Of a DNA stretch of 34,112 nt, positions 1 to 8,220 are shown one piece after another. The position numbers and the translations under genes are program-made. The stretch comes from Gammaproteobacteria bacterium. Lineage in GTDB: Bacteria > Pseudomonadota > Gammaproteobacteria > Pseudomonadales > Azotimanducaceae. Location of the stretch: assembly GCA_026707045.1 (NCBI GenBank), contig JAPOXO010000066.1:1-34112 (forward strand), in the 5' to 3' direction. Within the stretch, counting starts at the first letter, position 1. Each line of letters opens with the position of its first letter. A model generated the notes under the pieces. That model did not search any database. It was not told the DNA's origin and saw nothing but the letters and a program-made list of their open reading frames with translations.

Positions 1-2
1 TG

Positions 3-218
3 GGTGTCTCGTTCCTCCATCCATCGAATTACACCGCCGGTCTGGTATGGGCCAATGACCGTAGTTGGTGGATGACGACGGACATCGACCTGCATAGCAG
101 CTATATCGGAGGCACGACCAACTTGATAGAAGACATTCTGTCGGCCCCCGAATTGGAAGCTTGGCCGTCCAGTCCAGATGACAACATTACCTTCGACGCC
201 GATTCGCTCAATTCCTAA
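3..218 (+). CDS. C-terminal end of an unrecognised protein (5' end outside window)
   Basis: Frame 3 is open from the first bases of the window to a TAA at 216-218, giving about 71 residues. It ends in an acidic tail rich in Pro, Asp and Ser. The segment WANDRSWWMTTDIDLHSSYI and the following GGTTNLIEDIL and APELEAWP stretches read like a real folded C-terminus. I remember similar 'DRSW...T(E/D)(I/V)D...GG...LI' endings from uncharacterised bacterial proteins but cannot name the family. The gene starts upstream of the window. It converges on the next gene, and hairpins lie between the two. Function unknown. Confidence 0.6.
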   Translation, partial: GVSFLHPSNYTAGLVWANDRSWWMTTDIDLHSSYIGGTTNLIEDILSAPELEAWPSSPDDNITFDADSLNS

Positions 219-258
219 AGAATTGGATCCAACGAATCACGGTGGGAATTCGTGGTGA

Positions 259-286
259 ACTGTCGATGTCATGCGAATCGAACAGT
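259..286. terminator. Hairpin in the convergent intergenic region
   Basis: ACTGTCGAT (259-267) pairs with ATCGaACAGT (277-286), leaving one bulged A. It lies 40 bases after the stop of the partial plus-strand gene. There is no T tract, so a terminator role is inferred only from position. Confidence 0.3.
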
Positions 287-325
287 CGCAGGCCACCTCA
301 TTGGCTAATCAGATTTAGAACAGAT

Positions 326-363
326 ACCGGCGTACCGAGAAATGAATACTTCGATACGCCGGT
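326..363. terminator. Strong inverted repeat, probable (bidirectional) terminator
   Basis: ACCGGCGTACCGA (326-338) and TCGATACGCCGGT (351-363) are inverted copies with one mismatch in 13 and a 12-base loop. The repeat lies 21 bases past the stop of the minus-strand thioredoxin-like gene, between convergent genes. A terminator for either strand is the natural reading. The flanks are only mildly T-rich, so it is not a textbook intrinsic terminator. Confidence 0.5.
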
Positions 364-384
364 TCACTAGAAATTTGTTGAGCC

Positions 385-2343
385 TCACCCGCCCATTTCG
401 TCCGTTCCTGAATCAGTATCGACTGATTCAGTCTCTACGTCCGACTCGCTAGATTCAGGCACCTCACCGTAGCGTGCGACCAGAACCTCCTCAAGTCTGG
501 CTGGTCGGATGTTTTTCTCCAAGATGCATCCTTTGCTATCGAGCAAATAGCCTTTCGGAATTGCCAGAACTCCGTATGTAGTCGCAATCTCGCCTTCCCA
601 TCCATCCATTTGTCCCAGATCAATCCAAGGAAGTTCGTTATCGATGGATCCTTGTTCCCAGTCTTCAAGAGCACTGTCGATAGACACTCCGACGATCTCA
701 AATCCATGGTCGTCGTAAGCTGCGTAGAGTCTCTTTAGCTCAGGGAAATCAGCAATGCACGGACCACACCAAGACGCCCAGAAGTCAATGAGCACGACTT
801 CTTTCTCGGCGAGTACATCGTAGAGAGCAACATCAGTGCCTTCAAGATTTGCAAGCGTGAATTCGGGTGCTTTCTGTCCAGGACTCAAACTAGAATCATT
901 TTCTTCTGATTCCAAGAACCAGACGAGTCTCTCGCGTGCAGGGGTCACGCGGCTAGCGACGATGTCATCGTCAAGCAGCTCCGCAAGTTTGTCGTAGATG
1001 GGAAACGCATCGCTTCGGTTCTCTGAACGATAGCCAAATGCTCCCAATTCCATGGCCAGCAGCGACTCCATCGGATTATCAAAATTTTGAGCAACTTTCT
1101 GTAGCGCCGAAGATCGAATGGCTTCAAGTTCTTCATAGAATTTGTAGTAGGCGGGCATCTCAAAGTCGCCAGCAGCCGCTAAGCCACTCGATTGGTCAGT
1201 TCCTTGAGCAACATGTTCGCAACCTTCGGCAGGGAGTACACCTGCTTCCTCTGAGTCTGACGAATCAGCTGACGTTGCCTCGGTGGAGGTGTCCTCTTCG
1301 GTTTCTGCGGAAGCCAGCATTTCCCCGGCCTCTTCAGATACTTGATCTTCGTTCTCTTCAGCCAATTCCCCACCTGAAGCATCAGTCTCACTAACGTCTT
1401 CGCTTTCTGCTGCTTCCTGTTCGGCTTCCCAATCTGCCATATATTGCTTGTAGGCGTCGGAATATTTGTCCAATGTAGACAAATACTCTACAGACTGCTG
1501 CCAACTTTCTATGAGGTTTTTGTGAATATTGGAATCGGAAGTTGCCAAGAGTTCGTTTGCTGAACCATCCCCATGCGGATATATAGCAATGTCGGCATTG
1601 GGTTCGGCCACTGCTCTAAATGATCCGTGGTAGTCGCCTCCCGTCGAGACGAACCCGTTGATGATGATTGGTTCGTCGATATCGGCCTCAAATACAAACT
1701 TTTTGTCGACAAGCAATACTCTGCCGAGTTCCAACATTTGAGGTTCTCCCTCTTCGTCGTATTGCGTTCCATATGCATCTACGATCGCGCTCGACAAATC
1801 CTCGTCAACAGCACTCAAATCAGCAGTGATGCTGAAATTCTTGGAGCTATCCTTCGAAAGGTGCGAACCCCCAACCAATACGAGTTGATCGTAGGGGTAT
1901 TCACCCCAGAAATCCATAAGTGCGAACTTGACCTCTTGATCAGACGTTAGTAACGCTTCGACTGAAAATTGGTCTTCCTCGTCCACATCTGCAGAGATTG
2001 TTACCTTCGTCGGTTCATCAATTTCACCGGTAAAAGAGATTTTGCCGTCTATAAAACTCCCGGAAGCTAATTCGACTGTTTCAGTCTCACCATCCTTGTT
2101 CGTAGTTTCATAAGTAACGGAAATCTTTACAGAAGCGGCATCCAGAGACGCTGCCGAGTCGGCTTCAGAATCAGGAGAAGCGTCTGTGGTTGCATCTTCA
2201 GAATCGTCGAGTTCTACGGGTTCCGGGTTCTCAACGACAATGAAATCACCCGATATTGTGTAAGTTACAGGTGGGCTAGAACTGCAGGATGCAAGAAGCA
2301 ATACCAGAAGTGCAAGGCCCATCGCGGAAAATAGCTGTTTCAT
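385..2343 (-). CDS. TlpA-like thioredoxin-fold lipoprotein with long acidic linkers
   Basis: A 652-residue exported lipoprotein. The chosen start is the ATG at 2343, because it gives MKQLFSAMGLALLVLLLASC, a signal peptide with an LASC lipobox; the frame stays open upstream to 2472 without a better signal. Serine follows the lipid cysteine, which suggests the outer membrane. The middle is beta-rich and may resemble the DUF4369 domain that precedes TlpA-type modules. A low-complexity stretch of mostly Glu, Asp, Ser, Thr and Ala follows. The C-terminal third is an AhpC/TSA-TlpA-type thioredoxin fold: PGQKAPEFTL entry, WCGPC redox centre at about 525-529, and a cis-Pro region AIPKGYLLD. The tail is again acidic. 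WCGPC fits a periplasmic disulfide reductase. The neighbours do not reveal a partner. Family assignment is firm; the substrate is unknown. Confidence 0.85.
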   Translation of the reverse strand: MKQLFSAMGLALLVLLLASCSSSPPVTYTISGDFIVVENPEPVELDDSEDATTDASPDSEADSAASLDAASVKISVTYETTNKDGETETVELASGSFIDGKISFTGEIDEPTKVTISADVDEEDQFSVEALLTSDQEVKFALMDFWGEYPYDQLVLVGGSHLSKDSSKNFSITADLSAVDEDLSSAIVDAYGTQYDEEGEPQMLELGRVLLVDKKFVFEADIDEPIIINGFVSTGGDYHGSFRAVAEPNADIAIYPHGDGSANELLATSDSNIHKNLIESWQQSVEYLSTLDKYSDAYKQYMADWEAEQEAAESEDVSETDASGGELAEENEDQVSEEAGEMLASAETEEDTSTEATSADSSDSEEAGVLPAEGCEHVAQGTDQSSGLAAAGDFEMPAYYKFYEELEAIRSSALQKVAQNFDNPMESLLAMELGAFGYRSENRSDAFPIYDKLAELLDDDIVASRVTPARERLVWFLESEENDSSLSPGQKAPEFTLANLEGTDVALYDVLAEKEVVLIDFWASWCGPCIADFPELKRLYAAYDDHGFEIVGVSIDSALEDWEQGSIDNELPWIDLGQMDGWEGEIATTYGVLAIPKGYLLDSKGCILEKNIRPARLEEVLVARYGEVPESSESDVETESVDTDSGTDEMGG

Positions 2344-2405
2344 GAAAGTGGTGTGTTCAGCTGTAATTTGGAGCGTACATTCTATAGCGTGGACTGTTTG
2401 TAATT

Positions 2406-2429
2406 GGACAAGTTGGGGAAGATCTTCCC
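2406..2429 (-). promoter_or_regulatory. Candidate promoter/operator of the TlpA-like gene
   Basis: GGGAAGATCTTCCC at 2416-2429 is a perfect 14-bp palindrome. On the minus strand it lies just upstream of a possible -35 (TTGTCC, 2406-2411) and a possible -10 (TATAGA, 2381-2386). The 19-base spacer is longer than ideal. A regulator-binding site is inferred from position and symmetry. Confidence 0.3.
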
Positions 2430-2719
2430 GGAATCTGGATTGGATCAGCGATTGAGGGGGCCAACTCCACAAGAATGTGGCTCTACCAGGTTAGAAGAGC
2501 TCTGATTTTCGATTAGCCCATCACGGGATACGTTCACACAACCTAATGCTTATTTGTGATTGGTGGACTCCACACCAACCTCATACTCAATCCAGCTTCC
2601 ACGACACAGAGAGGATGAAAATAACCAATCTCACAGATTTGTTTCAAATGTCGCGGTAGGTCACTCAAATTCTGAATTGTTCCAGATTAGTACCTAATCT
2701 TCTGTGCAATGTGCGCTGT
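2430..2719. other. Intergenic remainder without a recognisable gene
   Basis: The gap between the two minus-strand genes runs from 2344 to 2719. Apart from the palindrome at 2416-2429 I see only a small hairpin, TTGGTG (2560-2565) with CACCAA (2573-2578), which may end transcription of the upstream repeat protein. There is no supported reading frame. Confidence 0.4.
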
Positions 2720-4594
2720 TCACCATCCAAGTCTAGAGCGAAATTCGCCATTCTCTAGACTGTCCGCATCTTCTTGCGAGAGATATCTGCTAGCAGTTTC
2801 AAGTTGCTGTTTCGTGAGCTTTCTGTGACCTTTATTTGATACAGAGAGTGCTAAAGCTGCCTTGGACTTGCTATCAGGTGTGGGTAGTTTATCGATAGAG
2901 TCAAGCAAGCCACCGGGGTCGTATTGGCTCCATGTGTGTAATAGTGTCTGAAAGTAAGCCGCACGATTCGTATCAGGAAGCTGAAGTGCCAAATTGAAGA
3001 CCTCGTCGGTTTCTCCATTCTGTAGGTAATAGTTGCCTACGTGTCCGTATGCTTCTGTCTGCGTAATTCCCGCTCGAACTCGAGGAAGAAATTCTCGTGC
3101 GGAGTCGATGTCGCGGTGGGTTAGATAGCGGATTATCGAGGCTTCGAAACCTGGCTGGCCAGGTGCCATTGGTAGTTTGAGCGCTTCATCCATCGCAAGC
3201 TTTGGGTCTACATATGAGACATGGGAGAGAGCCACTGGGAGCAGAAAAGTTCTAAGATCCGCAATGCCTGGCTCATTTAGGACCCAGTCAAGCATACCTT
3301 CATAGTCCTTGTGACGGGACGACCAGACTGTTATGAGGGACGACGCAGCAGTCGCTCTCAATGTACCCTCCATGCCAGCCACGAACTTGCTTGCTTCGAC
3401 AGGATCTTCATTCACCATTGCCGAGATTGCCGTACTGGTAGCTGCATTGCGAAGATGATCTGGTAGGGAATCCAAGATCGAGAGTACATCTCGTGGATTC
3501 TGGTTGGCCCATGCTCTAGCGACGGATTCCTCTACACTTCGTCGCAAACCGAATTTTTCTACTCGAGATGCTGCGTCCATTGCGGATTGAGGGTCCGATT
3601 TAACCCAAGCATTCGTTACTACGGAAAGAAGCGAATTATGATTGCCCGGACGGTCGTCGTACTTCAACGCATACGCAAACGCACCTTCGGCATCAATTTC
3701 AGCTTCTCTGAGAAGAACAGAATTCAATACCATCTGTCTAGTCTGCGAGTTAGAGATTGAATTAGAAATCCGATCCAGCACACGCAAGCCACTCTTGTCG
3801 ACCCATGCTCGTGCCACCGTAGCCAGCATCCAAGCTTGTCCTGGGCCTCCTTCAATTTCCCTTGTGATCTCGTCCCATGTTTTTTCAGGGTTTGCAATGG
3901 GTTTACTGAGCTTCTCTTGAATGATCAAATTTATTGCATACCCCTCGTCGCCAAGCTGATGGGCGACTTCTCGACGTTTTTCATCCGATAAGTCTGTCCG
4001 TTCCGCCAAAATACCCCATAAAGCAAAAGATTTTTCCTCGTCTTCAAGTGAGCCAGCGAACTCGACCGCTTCCTCGAGGCTGTGAGCAGACCATTCCTTA
4101 AAGATTGAGTCGATTAGATGACGCGAATCGTGAGCAGCCAGCGACTGAATCTGTTCATACGCCTTTACAGGATCTAGTTGAGCAAACCTTTGCAAGATCA
4201 GCTGCTGAATTTGTCGCCTCCGTTGCGGGACGATTTCGTTCGATTCTTCAAGTAGTTCAAGCACTTGCTTTTTTTCTGCCGCGGACACAAGTTCGTGAAG
4301 AGCAAGATTCCGGCGAAGAGGGCTCTTGTATTTTTCGAGATCTTTGAGAGATCGGATGGTCGACTGGTCATCTCTAGAACTTTCTGAATCTTTGATGTCA
4401 TTAGTACGTCTTGACTCCGTCTGAGCCACAGAGAAGGATTCGGTATCGTTGGATGTGTTACTCGTGCGAATATTCTCATTCGCAGTAGCCTGAATGGACA
4501 ATGCGAGGCAGACAGAAATTACGGCCAAGTTGCCGAGAACGGTTGGAAATCTCACAGATGCAACGACATTCAAAACTCTGAGCGGAAGACACAT
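2720..4594 (-). CDS. Exported helical-repeat protein, paralog of 5808-7622
   Basis: A 624-residue protein. It has an N-terminal signal sequence (hydrophobic LGNLAVISVCLALSIQATA, residues about 20-38), a low-complexity Ser/Thr/Asp/Arg linker, then only short alpha-helical repeats of roughly 30-36 residues. The repeats share a loose pattern W-x4-DP-x2-A, for example AWVKSDPQSAMDAA, AWANQNPRDVLSIL and TWSQYDPGGLLDSI. This resembles HEAT/TPR-like solenoids of the 'W..DP..AL' kind seen in environmental Gram-negative bacteria. No catalytic motif is visible. A scaffold or peptide-binding role is inferred. The gene at 5808-7622 aligns co-linearly along its length, so the two are ancient duplicates. 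The ATG at 4594 has no clear ribosome site. Molecular function unknown. Confidence 0.75.
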   Translation of the reverse strand: MCLPLRVLNVVASVRFPTVLGNLAVISVCLALSIQATANENIRTSNTSNDTESFSVAQTESRRTNDIKDSESSRDDQSTIRSLKDLEKYKSPLRRNLALHELVSAAEKKQVLELLEESNEIVPQRRRQIQQLILQRFAQLDPVKAYEQIQSLAAHDSRHLIDSIFKEWSAHSLEEAVEFAGSLEDEEKSFALWGILAERTDLSDEKRREVAHQLGDEGYAINLIIQEKLSKPIANPEKTWDEITREIEGGPGQAWMLATVARAWVDKSGLRVLDRISNSISNSQTRQMVLNSVLLREAEIDAEGAFAYALKYDDRPGNHNSLLSVVTNAWVKSDPQSAMDAASRVEKFGLRRSVEESVARAWANQNPRDVLSILDSLPDHLRNAATSTAISAMVNEDPVEASKFVAGMEGTLRATAASSLITVWSSRHKDYEGMLDWVLNEPGIADLRTFLLPVALSHVSYVDPKLAMDEALKLPMAPGQPGFEASIIRYLTHRDIDSAREFLPRVRAGITQTEAYGHVGNYYLQNGETDEVFNLALQLPDTNRAAYFQTLLHTWSQYDPGGLLDSIDKLPTPDSKSKAALALSVSNKGHRKLTKQQLETASRYLSQEDADSLENGEFRSRLGW

Positions 4595-4734
4595 AGGATG
4601 AGCCTGATTCCTTGACGATTGTCCATTAGAGTAGAGATTGTAAGGTTGGGTTCCGAAGATCAGGAATGTTCACTTGTATCGCTGTACCACTAGGAAAGGT
4701 ACATTTGCGGACACTCTAACAACCTCATTCTTCG

Positions 4735-4763
4735 GCAAATTGAGTTTTTCCCAGTCAATTTGC
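4735..4763. promoter_or_regulatory. Inverted repeat between divergent genes
   Basis: GCAAATTGA (4735-4743) and TCAATTTGC (4755-4763) are perfect inverted 9-mers with an 11-base spacer. They lie in the 261-base gap between the divergent starts at 4594 and 4856. A further ATTTGCGG copy occurs near 4703-4710 and overlaps the motif at the right arm. The arrangement suggests an operator serving one or both divergent promoters. Confidence 0.35.
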
Positions 4764-4855
4764 GGTAACTAACCCACGATTTTGGGTGGTGTCTCAGATT
4801 CAATTCCTGATCGTCTAAACTAACGCCATGCGTATCTGACCGGTAAGTCTCCATC

Positions 4856-5683
4856 GTGCATTGTTGTCATAGAGTTTTGGCCTCGAGCCTACACAGTCTC
4901 GTAGTTGTCGTTGGATCGTTAATTTGTGCGATTTACACTTGCACTAACGTCGAAGCAGAGACTGTTCTTTCGAGTGAAGCGACAGACTCAAATCTGAATC
5001 CCTTGGTGCACGTAACCGAGACAAGGAGGGACTATCCCGGCATGGAGCAAGGCTTTCCAGAGCTGCACGCAATAGTGTCTTCAGATAGTTGGCCTGAACT
5101 GAAAGGCATTGAGCGTTATCTTCAGATTGTTCCAATAATGGTGAGTCGTCACAAAGACTTTTCTTTTGAAAACCTAGTGTCAGTTCGCGAGTTAAGCAAC
5201 AAGTTCACTACCGATTCGTTGAGTCGTGTTCAAATTGAACTTGACTTAGTAGTTCACGCGTTGCTTGCAAGACAGGTGGCTACAGCACTTAGTAGTGAAG
5301 CTGTATCCTATGCTGTGGATGTCGCAGAATCAGCATTGGGTGACTTGGAAAAGGATTCGCCGTTTTTTCTGCTTGAGGGTTGTTTCGCAGACAATGTCGG
5401 TGAGTGTGAGAAATGCGAGTTAAAACTTCTCAGTTCATTTCATTCAATTCTAGTGAATGTGTCCGGAGAGTCAGCATCAATTTTGCAAGATGGGGGGAAA
5501 GTGGACGACTCGCGCGACTTGGAGGAAATGAAATTGATTGAAGAAATTTCAGCAGGTTCCCGAGAATTTCTTCGGGAAATTGTCTCTTGTGCGGATCTCC
5601 TGGAGACGGAATTTGCCAATTGTCTAACTAACAAGCCAACGAATCGCAGAGGAAGTGTCCAGGATCAAGAAATCGATCTATAA
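4856..5683 (+). CDS. Uncharacterised secreted protein between two paralogous repeat genes
   Basis: A 275-residue protein from a GTG start. No upstream in-frame ATG exists, and the GTG gives a good signal peptide (hydrophobic residues about 8-30, ending near NVEAE). The mature part is mostly helical and mildly acidic. A cysteine cluster around residues 175-190 (GCFADNVGECEKCELK) contains a CxxC, followed by two more cysteines (SCADLLETEFANC). This suggests disulfides or a metal site in an exported protein. I do not recognise the family. It is divergent from one repeat paralog and convergent on the other, so co-function with them is only a guess. The start is uncertain; TTG codons a few residues downstream are alternatives. 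Confidence 0.65.
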   Translation: MHCCHRVLASSLHSLVVVVGSLICAIYTCTNVEAETVLSSEATDSNLNPLVHVTETRRDYPGMEQGFPELHAIVSSDSWPELKGIERYLQIVPIMVSRHKDFSFENLVSVRELSNKFTTDSLSRVQIELDLVVHALLARQVATALSSEAVSYAVDVAESALGDLEKDSPFFLLEGCFADNVGECEKCELKLLSSFHSILVNVSGESASILQDGGKVDDSRDLEEMKLIEEISAGSREFLREIVSCADLLETEFANCLTNKPTNRRGSVQDQEIDL

Positions 5684-5807
5684 CATCAAACTCACCCTCG
5701 CCACCGTGTACGCAACAACTACCTGCAAGAGAAGAAAACTGGATGGCACCGATACCATTGGTGGTAGCGAACCCCCGCATGACAGAGTTGCCTAATGAAT
5801 TAAACGG

Positions 5808-7622
5808 CTAAGGTGCCAACCGTTCTTCCACCTCTTGCAAATCTGTGTCATTCAACAGAGTCATGACGTAATTCAATTGCTCATTGTCAAGAACAGGTTT
5901 CCAGCTATTCATCAATACTAAACCCTTGGCTGCGAGTGACTTGACCCGTTCCGATGAAATGTCTTCTAAAGCCTCAAGCATTTTATTTGGAGTCGCTTGA
6001 GCCCATGCTCGTGCGATACGACTTTGAACATAATCTCGCTCGTCATCTGGCAGATTGCTGGCGATTCCAATTCCCCTAAGTGGGTCGTGGTGTTGAAGTA
6101 ACTGACGTCCCACAGCGTAGTATGCATCGCGCCTGTTTTCCTCGGAGACCTTTGGAAGCAACTTCACGGCCTGTTCGATGTCGATTGCAGCTAATTCTTC
6201 TATGACTGTGACATCGAGCTGATAGCCGCTTTCTGGTCGATCAAGAGCTATCTGCATGGCCAGTTGAGGGTCCTCATGCGTAAGCTCTACAAGGACTCCG
6301 ACCATCATCAAGTCGATATCTAGTGATTCTTTGCCTTGCTCACGCATGAGCACCCAATCCAGTGCTTCACGAGGGTCGTGGACAGCCCAGACAGCTACCA
6401 ATACTGGCGCTATTGATGAAATGTTGCCGACTTTACCAGCCATTGAATCCATCATTTCCACGGCATCTTTGGGCGAGTCCCGTGCAACCTCAACCACCGC
6501 TTCTTCAATGGCGTTCAATTGCGAATCTTTAGAAAAAGCGTCAATCCGCTCGAGCATCCCCTTGGGATCGTGTCGAGCCCATGTTTGAGCTATGCGTCGC
6601 TCCAGCCAGCTGAAATGCTCCGTGTGTCTAAATGAAGAAAGCCCGTCGAACGTTGCTTCAGGATCTAATCTAACCCATGTCGTAAAAAGAGGATTCAGCA
6701 ATTCAGTTTGCTCCTCGGACGATAAACTTATAACGAATTCAAACACGCTTCTGGGGTCCGATTCGACGATTCCAGCCACTAATTCACGAGCAAGACCAAA
6801 ATCGTGACGCCCCAATGACGATTTCAAGATATGCGTGAGTGCTTCGAGTCCCGCTTGTTCCACCCACTCACTCGCAATTACACTCAAGATGTCGATTTGG
6901 CGCGAATCTAGGACGTTGTCGCTGGTGACGTTGTTCCACGCCTCCGCAGGTTTGTCAATTAATGTTTCTGCGTCAAATTCACTAATCGCTTCGAACGCAT
7001 ATCTAGCATTTTCTACCTTTTGTGCAATTTCAACTAGGTCATCGTTGGGTAGGTCATCTCGGTTTGCAAGAATCGTCTCCAAAGCTTTGACCCTTGTAAA
7101 TCGATCCAAGCTTCGAGCTCCTTCGATGGCGGAATCCAAGTCGGCGACTGACCATTCGCGAAACGTGCCCAAAACCAGTTCTGCTCGAAGACTCTTGGGA
7201 TATTCGAGCATTTTTTCGATTGCAAGCGGAGGATCGAGGGATGCCAGTCGCTGAAATATGGCTTCCTGTGTAGATCGACGCAAGCTGTTCTTGGAAATTT
7301 TCTCCGACTGCTGCAAGAATTCGAGCAATTCTTCGGTGGTCGAACGTGCAAGAAGTGCATACAGATCGGTCCGTCGTGCAAAGTCGCTGGAATACTCGGA
7401 GAGTTTCAACAGCTCAATATTGGAATGACCAAATGTCTTTGGTTGATTGTTGGAATTTCTCCGTTGGTTTGAGTTCGAGTATGGAGATTCTGACCTCAGT
7501 GTCGGATCCAATTCAGCCCGTGGGTCATCCGTTTTGAAGAAAGGCTTCGACAGAAAGTATCCGCCTACAACGAGCACGACACCCGTCGCAATACCAAGCA
7601 AGTACCTATGAGTGTTTTTCAC
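5808..7622 (-). CDS. Membrane-anchored or exported helical-repeat protein, paralog of 2720-4594
   Basis: A 604-residue protein from a GTG start at 7622, with a GGAG about 13 bases upstream. The N-terminus (MKNTHRYLLGIATGVVLVVG and on to YFLSKPFF) is a single hydrophobic segment without an obvious cleavage site, so it may be a signal anchor. A polar Ser/Asn/Arg linker follows, then helical repeats of about 30-36 residues with the W-x3-DP-x2-A signature (for example AVWAVHDPREALDWV, TWVRLDPEATFDGL, QTWARHDPKGMLERI). The order and wording of repeats parallel the 2720-4594 protein, including a 'HEDPQLAMQIAL' block matching 'YVDPKLAMDEAL'. No enzymatic motif is visible. A periplasmic scaffold role is inferred. 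Confidence 0.75.
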   Translation of the reverse strand: MKNTHRYLLGIATGVVLVVGGYFLSKPFFKTDDPRAELDPTLRSESPYSNSNQRRNSNNQPKTFGHSNIELLKLSEYSSDFARRTDLYALLARSTTEELLEFLQQSEKISKNSLRRSTQEAIFQRLASLDPPLAIEKMLEYPKSLRAELVLGTFREWSVADLDSAIEGARSLDRFTRVKALETILANRDDLPNDDLVEIAQKVENARYAFEAISEFDAETLIDKPAEAWNNVTSDNVLDSRQIDILSVIASEWVEQAGLEALTHILKSSLGRHDFGLARELVAGIVESDPRSVFEFVISLSSEEQTELLNPLFTTWVRLDPEATFDGLSSFRHTEHFSWLERRIAQTWARHDPKGMLERIDAFSKDSQLNAIEEAVVEVARDSPKDAVEMMDSMAGKVGNISSIAPVLVAVWAVHDPREALDWVLMREQGKESLDIDLMMVGVLVELTHEDPQLAMQIALDRPESGYQLDVTVIEELAAIDIEQAVKLLPKVSEENRRDAYYAVGRQLLQHHDPLRGIGIASNLPDDERDYVQSRIARAWAQATPNKMLEALEDISSERVKSLAAKGLVLMNSWKPVLDNEQLNYVMTLLNDTDLQEVEERLAP

Positions 7623-7908
7623 ACGATGTAATCTCCATGATTAGAGAAAGCGGTCTTTGCGCTAGGATTGAAAACTACGCTCAGAATCTTGATCACTGTC
7701 CTACACACCACGATGATGCACCGGTTGCAATCAGACATAATCTTATGCTACACACAAAGCAGATTGGGCATGGCACTGACGCTACTGTTGGTAGGAATCC
7801 CACGCGGTTGGAAGTCGCAACGCGACTTAGGACGCGTACGTCAGCAGAAATGCAGCAATTCCTGAGAGCGGAACCGTTTTCAGGCATCATCCGAATTTGG
7901 CTGTACTG
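7623..7908. other. Divergent intergenic region, no gene supported
   Basis: The 346 bases between the divergent starts at 7622 and 7969 hold several open frames with no ribosome site, no hydrophobic signal and no recognisable protein. The only structure I can support is the inverted repeat at 7909-7951, listed separately. Confidence 0.45.
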
Positions 7909-7951
7909 GCTATCGATGTTGTCAATCTTTTAAAATGACAGCATCGATAGC
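7909..7951. promoter_or_regulatory. Inverted-repeat operator of the fitAB-like operon
   Basis: GCTATCGATGTTGTCA (7909-7924) and TGACAGCATCGATAGC (7936-7951) are inverted copies with 15 of 16 positions matching and an 11-base AT-rich spacer. The right arm ends 17 bases before the antitoxin ATG. As I recall, gonococcal FitAB binds an inverted repeat built on TGCTATCA; the outer GCTATC/GATAGC halves here match that core. Autoregulation by the antitoxin-toxin complex is inferred. Confidence 0.7.
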
Positions 7952-7968
7952 ATTACTCTAAATTACTG

Positions 7969-8220
7969 ATGGCCACAATCACTGTACGAAACCTGCCTGA
8001 TGAAGTTCATCGCGCTCTACGTGTTCGAGCCGCTCTAAGAGGCCACAGCACCGAGGCTCAAGTACGCGCCATTCTGAAGGATTCGGTTATGCCGGAGGGG
8101 CGAGTCGAACTTGGAACGCTTCTGACCTCTGTCGGGCGCCAAGCTAGGCTAACAGACGAAGAGTTTGCTGTGTTTGTTCAACGAGACTCAACTGATAGTC
8201 AGCCTATCGAACTTGAATGA
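7969..8220 (+). CDS. FitA/StbC-like ribbon-helix-helix antitoxin
   Basis: An 83-residue protein. The N-terminus MATITVRNLPDEVHRALRVR is a classic ribbon-helix-helix DNA-binding fold of the FitA/VagB/StbC type: a beta strand for operator contacts, then two helices with HSTEAQVRAIL as the second. The C-terminal half is the part that would wrap the toxin and block its active site. The stop overlaps the start of the PIN toxin (ATGA), so the two are translationally coupled. It probably represses its own operon through the inverted repeat immediately upstream. Family confidence is high; the choice between FitA and VapB naming is a convention. Confidence 0.9.
   Translation: MATITVRNLPDEVHRALRVRAALRGHSTEAQVRAILKDSVMPEGRVELGTLLTSVGRQARLTDEEFAVFVQRDSTDSQPIELE

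Noticed and set aside
1038..1394. Plus-strand open frame of 118 codons opposite the TlpA-like gene
   Set aside because: It lies antisense to a well-supported gene over an acidic, low-complexity region, which creates open frames by composition. It has no ribosome site and no recognisable protein.
6835..7254. Plus-strand open frame of 139 codons inside the repeat-protein gene
   Set aside because: Antisense shadow of the 5808-7622 gene; Ser/Ala-rich composition with no domain.
7637..7933. Possible 98-codon gene before fitA
   Set aside because: No Shine-Dalgarno, no family resemblance, and it runs into the operator repeat of the toxin-antitoxin operon.
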